Part shown: one piece after another, positions 12,221 through 18,447 of the stretch | Position numbering within the stretch: position 1 is the first letter of the stretch | How the letters are laid out: each line of letters opens with the position of its first letter | Source of the DNA: Micromonospora zingiberis | GTDB taxonomy: Bacteria; Actinomycetota; Actinomycetes; Mycobacteriales; Micromonosporaceae | Length of the DNA stretch: 64,000 nt | NCBI RefSeq assembly: GCF_004331455.1 | Contig: NZ_SJJR01000002.1 | Coordinates: 310,001-374,000 of the forward strand | Reading direction: 5' to 3' | Translations under genes and position numbers: made by a program | Notes under the pieces: model-generated | Database searches by the model: none | What the model saw: the letters and a program-made list of their open reading frames with translations, nothing else | What the model was told of the DNA's origin: nothing

Positions 12221-12275
12221 AAGGAAGGGCACCTTATTAACGCCTCCGGTAGAGCAGGGGCCCCTTCTTAACATC
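12218..12275. repeat. dimeric GTTAATAAGG repeat (copy A2)
   Basis: Read on the minus strand: a half-unit of GTTAAGAAGGGGCCCCTGCT form, 11-12 bp later a half-unit of GTTAATAAGGTGCCCTTCCT form, then TTTCA. Its outer TGA is the permease stop codon. Confidence 0.8.
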
Positions 12276-12336
12276 CGAAGGTGCAGGTGAGGGAGAGTTC
12301 GCTCTCACCGTGGGCCGGGCCACGCCACCCCGCTTG

Positions 12337-12342
12337 TAGCGT
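12337..12342 (+). promoter_or_regulatory. -10 element of the MFS gene
   Basis: TAGCGT, 7 nt before the ATG at 12350. Confidence 0.5.
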
Positions 12343-12349
12343 CAGGCGC

Positions 12350-13558
12350 ATGCCCCGCCTCGTCCACGACCGGATCACCTGGTTGGCGTACGCCCAACTC
12401 GGCCTCTGGGGCTTCTTCCTCTACGGCTTCGGCCCGGTGGTGCCGCTGCTGCGCGACGAGCAGGGCACCACGGCCGCCGTCGCCGGCCTGCACAGCACCG
12501 CCCTCGCGGCCGGCGCCCTGGCCGGCGGCGCGCTGTTCGCCCCGGTCGCCCGCCAGCTTGGCCGAAGGCCGACGATCTGGCTGGGGCTGGCCGGCGTCGC
12601 CGCCGGGGTGACCGGGCTGGCGCTGCTGCGCCCGTTACCCGCCACACTCACCGTCGTCATGGTGATCGCCACCGCCGGGACGCTTGTGGTCAGCGGAGTG
12701 AACGTGGTGCTCACCACCCGGCACGGGCGGGCCGCTCCAGCGGCGTTGGCCGAGGCCAACGCCGCCTGCGCCGGCATGGGCATCCTTGCCCCGCTGGTGA
12801 TCGGGTTGAGCGTGAACGCCGGCTGGGGGTGGCGGCCGGGTATGGCCGTCGTGGTCGCCCTGATCGCGCTCGTCGCCGTCGCAACCCTGACCCCGGGCGT
12901 ACGCCGACCGCGCGCCACCGCCACCCCAGCACCCCGTACGCGGGTGACGGTTGCCCGGGGCGCGCGTCGGCTGCCGAAGGCGTACTGGATCGCCTGGGTG
13001 CTGATGGGCGTCACCGGCTCCATCGAGGTGTGCCTGTCCCTGTGGACCGCCGACGTGCTGCGCTCGCACGCCGGGATGGCCCCCGGGGCCGCTTCGGCGG
13101 CGGTCGCCGCGATCGTCTGCGGCATGTTCGTCGGCCGGCTCTTCGGCGGTCGGGTGGCCCTCCGCCTCCGCCCGGTACCGCTCCTGCTCGCCGCGCTGGG
13201 GGTGTCGCTGGCCGGGTTCACCGTGTTCTGGGTGGCCTCGGCGGGCTGGTTGGCGATCGTCGGCCTGGTGGTGTTGGGTCTCGGCAACGCGTTGCACTAT
13301 CCGCTGGCCATCTCGCTCGCCCTCGCCGTGGCCGGTGACGCCACGGATCAGGCGGCGGGCTGGTCGGCGTACTCGATGGGGGTGGGTTTCGGGATCGCGC
13401 CGGTCGCGCTCGGCTGGGTGGCCGACGGCGTCGGAGCCCACCTGGCCTTCCTGCTGTTGCCCGGCTTCATCGCGGTGGCCGCGCTGCTCGCGGTACGACT
13501 CGGCCGCGCCCTGCCGGCCCCGGCCCCCGCCGAACAGCCGACCCCCACCCCCGTCTGA
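12350..13558 (+). CDS. MFS family exporter
   Basis: This 402-residue major facilitator has about 12 hydrophobic helices in two six-helix halves, split by a loop around residues 185-205 (VRRPRATATPAPRTRVT). The A-motif-like stretch FAPVARQLGRRPTIW follows helix 2. The substrate is not evident. The start MPRLVHDRITWLAYAQLG is chosen because it sits 7 nt after TAGCGT and matches the onset of helix 1. The Pro/Ala-rich C-terminus (PAPAPAEQPTPTPV) is not conserved-looking. It stands alone and converges on the O-methyltransferase. Confidence 0.85.
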   Translation: MPRLVHDRITWLAYAQLGLWGFFLYGFGPVVPLLRDEQGTTAAVAGLHSTALAAGALAGGALFAPVARQLGRRPTIWLGLAGVAAGVTGLALLRPLPATLTVVMVIATAGTLVVSGVNVVLTTRHGRAAPAALAEANAACAGMGILAPLVIGLSVNAGWGWRPGMAVVVALIALVAVATLTPGVRRPRATATPAPRTRVTVARGARRLPKAYWIAWVLMGVTGSIEVCLSLWTADVLRSHAGMAPGAASAAVAAIVCGMFVGRLFGGRVALRLRPVPLLLAALGVSLAGFTVFWVASAGWLAIVGLVVLGLGNALHYPLAISLALAVAGDATDQAAGWSAYSMGVGFGIAPVALGWVADGVGAHLAFLLLPGFIAVAALLAVRLGRALPAPAPAEQPTPTPV

Positions 13559-13613
13559 CCCGCCGCGCGTCCGACGGCGGGCACCTGGTTCCGCGGACCG
13601 CCTGGCGGCTTGG

Positions 13614-14267
13614 TCAGTGCACCCGGGCGAGAGTCAGACCGTCCGCGATCGGCAGCATCACCGCATCCACCCGCACGTCGGCCAGGACGTCGTCGTTGAA
13701 CGCGGCGATGGCCCGATCGTCGGCGCTCTGCGGTGCGATCACCCGGCCGTGCCGCAGCACGTTGTCGACGGCGATCACCCCGCCCGGCCGCATCCGGGGC
13801 ACCAACTCGGCCCAGTACACCGGGTAGCCGGTCTTGTCGGCGTCGATGAACGCGAAGTCCAGGTACCGCTCGTTCGGCAACTCCCGCAGCCGGTCACCGG
13901 CCGGGCCGATCCGCAGATCGATCCGGTCGGCCACACCGGCGCGAGCCCAGTACCGGCGCGCCACGCTCGTGTACTCCTCCGAAATGTCGAAGCAGGTCAA
14001 CCGCCCGCCGTCGACCAGCCCTCGGGCGACCGCCAGCGCCGAGAGCCCGGTGAACGTGCCCACCTCCACCGCGTGCCGGGCACCGAGCAGCCGGGTCAGA
14101 AAGGTCAGGAAGGCGGCCTGCTCGGGTGCGACCTGCATCGCCGCATGTTCCGGCAGCAGGGCCAGCGTCTCCTCGGCCAGGTCGCGGACCACCTCGTCGG
14201 GAGGGGCGCCGTGCGCGACCAGATAGCCGTGCAGTTCGTCGGTCAGCGGGATCGATTTGAGCGTCAT
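13614..14267 (-). CDS. class I SAM-dependent O-methyltransferase (family 3)
   Basis: This 217-residue protein has the CCoAMT/COMT-like O-methyltransferase layout: HAVEVGTFTGLSALAVARGL (SAM motif I), RLTCFDISEEYTSVARRYW, FIDADKTGYPVYWAELVPRM with the metal-binding Asp, and GGVIAVDNVLRHGRV. Family members methylate catechol-type or unknown small molecules with a divalent cation. It follows maf with 9 bp between. A -10 (TAACGT) that includes the maf stop codon suggests it also has its own leaderless start. Confidence 0.88.
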   Translation of the reverse strand: MTLKSIPLTDELHGYLVAHGAPPDEVVRDLAEETLALLPEHAAMQVAPEQAAFLTFLTRLLGARHAVEVGTFTGLSALAVARGLVDGGRLTCFDISEEYTSVARRYWARAGVADRIDLRIGPAGDRLRELPNERYLDFAFIDADKTGYPVYWAELVPRMRPGGVIAVDNVLRHGRVIAPQSADDRAIAAFNDDVLADVRVDAVMLPIADGLTLARVH

Positions 14268-14273
14268 GTCCGG

Positions 14274-14279
14274 ACGTTA
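14274..14279 (-). promoter_or_regulatory. -10 of the O-methyltransferase, built on the maf stop codon
   Basis: TAACGT lies 6 nt before the ATG. Its TAA is the maf stop codon. Confidence 0.4.
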
Positions 14280-14933
14280 ACCGAGTGGCTCGACCGACTG
14301 GTTACCGGGCGCGACCTTCGTCCACAGATCGGTGATCCGCAGGTCCAGTTCGGCGAGCAGCCGCCGCAGCAGTGGTAGGGACAGTCCGACCACCGTGCCC
14401 GGGTCGCCCTCGATCCGCTCCACGAACGGCCCGCCCAGACCGTCGATGGTGAAAGCGCCGGCTACGGCGAGCGGCTCACCGGTCTCGACGTACGTGGCGA
14501 TCTCGTGGTCGCTGATGTCGGCGAAATGCACCACCGTGGAGGCCACCGCCTCCGCGCGGCGCCCGGCCGTGATGTCGACCAGACAGTGCCCGCTGTGCAG
14601 CACCCCGCTGCGCCCACGCATCTCCTTCCACCGCCGAGTCGCCTCGGCCGCGTCCGCCGGCTTCCCGAGGATCTGCCCGTCGAAGGCGAGCACCGAGTCG
14701 CAGCCCAGCACGAGCGTGCGCTGGTCATCGGTCGGCCGCAACCGGGTCAGCACCGCCTGCGCTTTCATCCTGGCCAACTCCAGGCAGAGGTCCTCGGCCC
14801 GCTCGGTCACCACCAGCGACTCGTCGACCCCGCTGACCAGCACGTCCGGCTCGATGCCGGCGGCCCGTAGCGACTTACGGCGGGCAGGGCTCGCTGAGGC
14901 AAGCACCAGACGAAGCGGCATGAGTTCAGGCAC
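14277..14933 (-). CDS. maf: Maf family nucleotide pyrophosphatase
   Basis: This protein of about 218 residues has the Maf core: LRLVLASASPARRKSL, the conserved DES of VSGVDESLV, LGCDSVLAFDGQILGKPADAAEA and AGAFTIDGLGGPFVERIEGD. Maf proteins hydrolyse non-canonical or modified NTPs (m5U, pseudo-U and similar) and have been linked to septum inhibition. Two starts are plausible: ATG at 14921, or the GTG at 14933 that sits 7 nt after TAACGT; I chose the latter. In Streptomyces, maf lies within the accD-accE-accA cluster. Here it lies between accA and accE with other genes inserted. Confidence 0.88.
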   Translation of the reverse strand: MPELMPLRLVLASASPARRKSLRAAGIEPDVLVSGVDESLVVTERAEDLCLELARMKAQAVLTRLRPTDDQRTLVLGCDSVLAFDGQILGKPADAAEATRRWKEMRGRSGVLHSGHCLVDITAGRRAEAVASTVVHFADISDHEIATYVETGEPLAVAGAFTIDGLGGPFVERIEGDPGTVVGLSLPLLRRLLAELDLRITDLWTKVAPGNQSVEPLG

Positions 14934-14940
14934 CCCGCCG

Positions 14941-14946
14941 ACGTTA
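14941..14946 (-). promoter_or_regulatory. -10 element of maf
   Basis: TAACGT on the minus strand, 7 nt before the GTG at 14933. Confidence 0.45.
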
Positions 14947-15028
14947 CCGGTTGCCGTGACCGGCAACGCGCCACGCCACCCGCCATCCCGCGCCGACGAC
15001 CAGCCGGACATCTCCTCGATCACCTTCG

Positions 15029-16207
15029 TCAGCGACTGATCCGAGGCGGTGGATCATCGGACCGCCGTCGGCGACGAGCGAACACAACCCAGGCACCGCC
15101 CGCCGCCACCAACACCCCCAGCGTGACCAGCCCACGCACCGTCGCTGCCCGCTCGCCATCGGCCCGAGGCCGCTCGGCCGCCGCCGTGGTCGGGCCAGCC
15201 CCGCCCGGCGCGCTCGCCGACGCCGACCCAAACCCCCTTGGCGGTACGTCTGCCGTCAGCGCCGCCACCAGATCGATCACCCCATAGCCGTACTGGTCAT
15301 CACGCCCAGGCGGCCCCTTGTCGATCGCAGTAGCCGTCAACCGATGCGCCACCTCATCCGCCGGCAGATACGGATACTTGGCCCGCACCAACGCCGCCGC
15401 CCCCGCCACAATCGCCGTAGCACCAGACGTGCCAGTACCGACCCGGTATCTCCCCCCGATGCTCGTGCTGTAAATCTCCACAGCCGGTGCCACGACGTCG
15501 ATTTCCGCACCGCTAACCGAGATTTTGGCCGGCCTTCCCTGATGATCGATCCCGCCGACGGCAACTACATTCGGATATGCCGCAGGAAAACCCACCTGCC
15601 TATCGTCTGGCTGATTTCCAGCTGCGGCTACGAGAACAATGTCTGCTTGAGCTGCTTCTTGAATTGCCTGCTGCATTCCAACATCGGGAGCGCCGGTGGA
15701 CGAAATGCTTATTACTCGTGCTCCGTTTCGGGTGGCGTATTTAATGGCCTCCCTAAGTCCATCTGCGGTTCCCTGTGGGCCATCTCGCTTGAATCGAACA
15801 GGCAGAACGTTTGCTTGTGGTGCAATTCCCAGTGCTCCATGCCTTAGTGATTGTCCGTGAGCGGCGATTATGCCAGCCATGCCGGTTCCGTGCCCATCCC
15901 GATCTTGTCGGCCATCCCCGCGCCCCTCGTCGGTCAGGTCTGTACCGGAGAGTAGGTTTTCTTGAAGATCGGGATGTGGGTAAACGCCGGTATCCAATAC
16001 TGCGACGGTGATGCCAGAGCCGGTGCTGATCTTGTGGGCGTCCTCGATCTTGAGATATCTCAGGTGCCACTGCTCACTGCGGACGTTTTGCGGGTCTACC
16101 GTCGGTGGCTGCGCCGCCGCTTCGGCATTTAGAGGGGGTGTCGGTAGAAGTGTAAGAAGGGGTGTGGTTAGCAGGGCAAAGCGGGCGACCAGCCTACTTG
16201 TCTTCAC
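15029..16207 (-). CDS. mycP: type VII secretion-associated subtilisin (mycosin)
   Basis: This 392-residue membrane-anchored serine protease has a signal peptide to about residue 31 (ending NAEAAAQ), then an S8 domain with Asp72 (AVLDTGVYPHPDL), His106 (RDGHGTGMAG), oxyanion Asn (AAAGN, about 198) and Ser261 (GTGTSGATAIVAG). An Ala/Pro linker and one C-terminal helix ending in a run of Arg follow. This is the MycP layout; mycosins act outside the membrane in ESX secretion. The GTG start overlaps the upstream stop by 4 bp. The coding DNA for residues 1 to about 235 has clearly lower GC (about 50-58%) than the rest, which suggests recombination within the gene. Confidence 0.88.
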   Translation of the reverse strand: MKTSRLVARFALLTTPLLTLLPTPPLNAEAAAQPPTVDPQNVRSEQWHLRYLKIEDAHKISTGSGITVAVLDTGVYPHPDLQENLLSGTDLTDEGRGDGRQDRDGHGTGMAGIIAAHGQSLRHGALGIAPQANVLPVRFKRDGPQGTADGLREAIKYATRNGARVISISSTGAPDVGMQQAIQEAAQADIVLVAAAGNQPDDRQVGFPAAYPNVVAVGGIDHQGRPAKISVSGAEIDVVAPAVEIYSTSIGGRYRVGTGTSGATAIVAGAAALVRAKYPYLPADEVAHRLTATAIDKGPPGRDDQYGYGVIDLVAALTADVPPRGFGSASASAPGGAGPTTAAAERPRADGERAATVRGLVTLGVLVAAGGAWVVFARRRRRSDDPPPRISR

Positions 16208-16995
16208 CGGTCGATGCCGATTGCCGGGCCTGGGTCTATAGGCCCTCCATCGTCGGGTGGCCGGACTACTGGGCTGACACCTTTATCTGTCTCCCAGGGG
16301 TGGTCCGGATCCCATCGACGTGGCTTCTCGGGATCGTCTTTGTGTTGGTCCGTTCGACTGACGGTGCTGCCTTTTGAGGCAGGAATGGATGTGCCCGAAT
16401 TCGACGGACTGAAAATGGGTGGAGGCATCATGTGGGAGCCGCTGATTCCTCGGCCGATTCCTGGCCGAGAGCCAGCCGCGCCTTTTGGGGTGGTTCCTGC
16501 TCCGCCTCCTCCGATTATTCCGCCGATTGGGTTTATTCGCCGGGGCTCGCCGCCACTCGCCGCCGCTCGGCTAGGAGCGGAGGCTGGGACTCCTCCGATC
16601 AGTCCCCCGTGTTGCATCGGACGTGGCGTCGTGTTCGGACTGACGCCGTTTGAGCGACCAATCTGCCCGGATGGCGTCTGCCCTGGTCCTAAAATTGGAG
16701 GCTGTACTCCTAAAGGCGATGACTGTGCTGTTGGGCCAGGGCTGGAGGGTAGTTTTTGTCTATCTGCTGCTGCGGGCGGGTTAGCCGGAAGTAGCGCCGG
16801 CTGTGTCCTGCCGAGCACTGGGCCGACCCTGGGTTGGTCTGTTTGGAAAACTGGCCGGGTTGGCAATGACGGCGATCTAGCTGGTGTCGTGCCGGCCGAT
16901 GAAGTTAGCGGCATAGGCACGATGGGAGGGATGATCGGCGCGGCATTTCCGCCGGAGGCGTGTCCCTCAGGTGAGGGCTGGTCCCTAGCAGATTG
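15490..16995. other. lower-GC patch spanning two genes of the type VII cassette
   Basis: Hand counts of 60-base lines give 50% at 15601, 53% at 15661, 55% at 16381 and 58% at 16681, against 75% at 15061 and 78% at 17101. The patch covers the N-terminal half of the mycosin gene and the C-terminal half of its upstream neighbour, with relatively sharp edges inside both genes. Confidence 0.75.
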
Positions 16996-17574
16996 AATGC
17001 GAGTCGGTGGAGGGGGTTGGCGGAGCATTGTTTGGGCTTGTTGGAGTTCGCTGCTGAGGCCGTACATGATGCCGCGTGCCTGGATGTTGAGGCGTTCGAG
17101 GTCGGCGTCGGTGACCGGCGGTTGGCTGGTGCGGCTGCCGGCGGCGGCTTTGGGGTCGGCTGCCGTTTGGTCCCAGGCGCGCTTCTGCTGGAGTTTGCCC
17201 GCGTACTCCTCGTAGATTTTCTTGAGTTCGGCGCGGGTGCTGGTGATGGCCTGGGTGGCGGCCGACAGCGCGGTCTGGTTGGCGGCGGCGGCGTCGTGCG
17301 TACGCTGCACCTGCTTGATCAGGTCGTCCAGTTCGGTGACGTACGCGCGGGCGGCGGCGTTGGTTTCCGGTGGCCAGGCGCGGGCCAGGCCGTCGCGGTA
17401 CGCCCTGAGTCGGGTGAGGTGCTGACCTGCCAGGTCGCAGACCTTGCGCCAGCCGGCGACGTGTCGCCAGTGCTGTTCGGTGTGGTGGTCCTGCACGCAC
17501 GCCCACATGTCGGCGACGTTCATCAGGTACCAGTCGGTGAGGCCCCCGCTGCGGCCGACGCCCACGTCTCTCAT
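16204..17574 (-). CDS. type VII secretion-associated protein with Pro/Gly-rich C-terminal half
   Basis: This 456-residue protein is of unknown exact function. Residues 1 to about 195 are helical and Ala-rich, with WPPETNAAARAYVTELDDL and a coiled-coil-like stretch (residues about 95-130), as in PPE- or WXG-type actinobacterial secretion partners. Residues 195-456 are disordered, rich in Pro, Gly and Ser, and lower in GC at DNA level. It overlaps the preceding 153-residue gene and the following mycosin gene by 4 bp each, so the three are made together. No signal peptide is seen. A role as an ESX substrate or chaperone partner is inference from context. Confidence 0.75.
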   Translation of the reverse strand: MRDVGVGRSGGLTDWYLMNVADMWACVQDHHTEQHWRHVAGWRKVCDLAGQHLTRLRAYRDGLARAWPPETNAAARAYVTELDDLIKQVQRTHDAAAANQTALSAATQAITSTRAELKKIYEEYAGKLQQKRAWDQTAADPKAAAGSRTSQPPVTDADLERLNIQARGIMYGLSSELQQAQTMLRQPPPPTRIQSARDQPSPEGHASGGNAAPIIPPIVPMPLTSSAGTTPARSPSLPTRPVFQTDQPRVGPVLGRTQPALLPANPPAAADRQKLPSSPGPTAQSSPLGVQPPILGPGQTPSGQIGRSNGVSPNTTPRPMQHGGLIGGVPASAPSRAAASGGEPRRINPIGGIIGGGGAGTTPKGAAGSRPGIGRGISGSHMMPPPIFSPSNSGTSIPASKGSTVSRTDQHKDDPEKPRRWDPDHPWETDKGVSPVVRPPDDGGPIDPGPAIGIDR

Positions 17575-18032
17575 GGCAGCACCACCGGTCCGGCCTGGTC
17601 GGGGCCGGTGGGGTCGGCGAGCGACGGTGACGGCATGGGCGGGACGGGCGTCGTGCCGGGCCGGCCGAGGGCGTGCTGGATGTCGGCGACTCGGGCGGCG
17701 GAGAACGCGTCGACGTCGCCGTAACGCACCGCGACCTGGTGGGCGGCTTCCGCCAGGTGGCCGGTGCTGTGGCCGAGGCCCCAGACGGCGTTCGCCGTGG
17801 CCTGCTGGGTTTCCCAGTGGGCGCGCATGAACTGCACCAGCTCGATGAACGCGTCGGCCGGGTTGGACACCTGGGTCAGCATGTCGCTGGCGATGTACCG
17901 CAGATGAGGCGTGTAGTTGCTCTCCACCTCGGCGCGCAGCCGGTCGGCGAACTCTCGCATCTGTCGGATGTCCGCCTCGACGCTCCGGCTTCCGCCCAAC
18001 CAGGACGCTGGTCGGTCCTCCTCAGGGATCAT
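17571..18032 (-). CDS. small helical ESX/WXG100-like protein
   Basis: This 153-residue protein opens the three-gene cassette, with a GGGAGGGG ribosome site before its ATG. It is largely helical (residues 18-100), with a central HWETQQATANAVWGLG in place of a clear WXG hairpin. A YxxxD motif (YGDVD, residues 104-108) follows the helices, as in the type VII export signal. The tail is Pro-rich. I infer a secreted ESX-type partner of the 456-residue protein. No EccB, EccC, EccD or EccE gene is in the window. Confidence 0.65.
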   Translation of the reverse strand: MIPEEDRPASWLGGSRSVEADIRQMREFADRLRAEVESNYTPHLRYIASDMLTQVSNPADAFIELVQFMRAHWETQQATANAVWGLGHSTGHLAEAAHQVAVRYGDVDAFSAARVADIQHALGRPGTTPVPPMPSPSLADPTGPDQAGPVVLP

Positions 18033-18072
18033 CGGCCCCTCCCAACCGTCACGGCCCGGTTCCCCAGAGTGA

Positions 18073-18078
18073 GGTTAG
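18073..18078 (-). promoter_or_regulatory. -10 candidate for the type VII cassette
   Basis: TAACCT on the minus strand, about 40 bp before the first ATG, leaving room for a short leader with a ribosome site. Confidence 0.3.
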
Positions 18079-18142
18079 TGGGTGTACGCCGCCCCCGGCA
18101 GCCCCGTACCCGGCTCGTCGCGTCCGGGTCGGAGACGGAGGG

Positions 18143-18355
18143 TCAGCGCGGTAGACCGGCGGCCCGCCAGGCGCCGGGACCGGGCCTGTGCTGGGCGTTG
18201 TTCGGCCGGCCGCTGCGGGCCCAGGCCGACGTCGGCGCGGGGGCGGGTCCGGCGGCGGGACGGGGGCGGGCGACGATCGCGCCTACCAGCGCGGCCAGTT
18301 CCTCGGCGGTCGGTACGCCGCGCACGATCCGCAACAGCGGCTCTTCCCCAGACAT
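18143..18355 (-). CDS. accE: acyl-CoA carboxylase epsilon subunit
   Basis: This 70-residue protein matches the actinobacterial ACC epsilon pattern: the N-terminal LLRIVRGVPTAEELAALVGAI, a Pro/Ala linker, then SAWARSG and the C-terminal RPGPGAWRAAGLPR. Epsilon subunits bind the AccD hexamer and stimulate carboxylase activity. It usually lies next to accD; here accD is 6.2 kb away. The start ATG has both GAGGAG and, 7 nt upstream, TACGCT. It is divergent from the kinase gene. Confidence 0.88.
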   Translation of the reverse strand: MSGEEPLLRIVRGVPTAEELAALVGAIVARPRPAAGPAPAPTSAWARSGRPNNAQHRPGPGAWRAAGLPR

Positions 18356-18362
18356 GCTCCTC

Positions 18363-18368
18363 AGCGTA
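18363..18368 (-). promoter_or_regulatory. -10 element of accE
   Basis: TACGCT on the minus strand, 7 nt before the ATG. GAGGAG overlaps the spacer. Confidence 0.45.
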
Positions 18369-18434
18369 CGCGTCGTGAGCTTGACCTTAGTCGCACAGTG
18401 GCGTGCCGGCGGTGTGGCTGTCGGCGCTGCCGGG

Positions 18435-18440
18435 TACCGT
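18435..18440 (+). promoter_or_regulatory. -10 element of the Ser/Thr kinase
   Basis: TACCGT, 7 nt before the ATG at 18448. Confidence 0.5.
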
Positions 18441-18447
18441 CTCAGCG

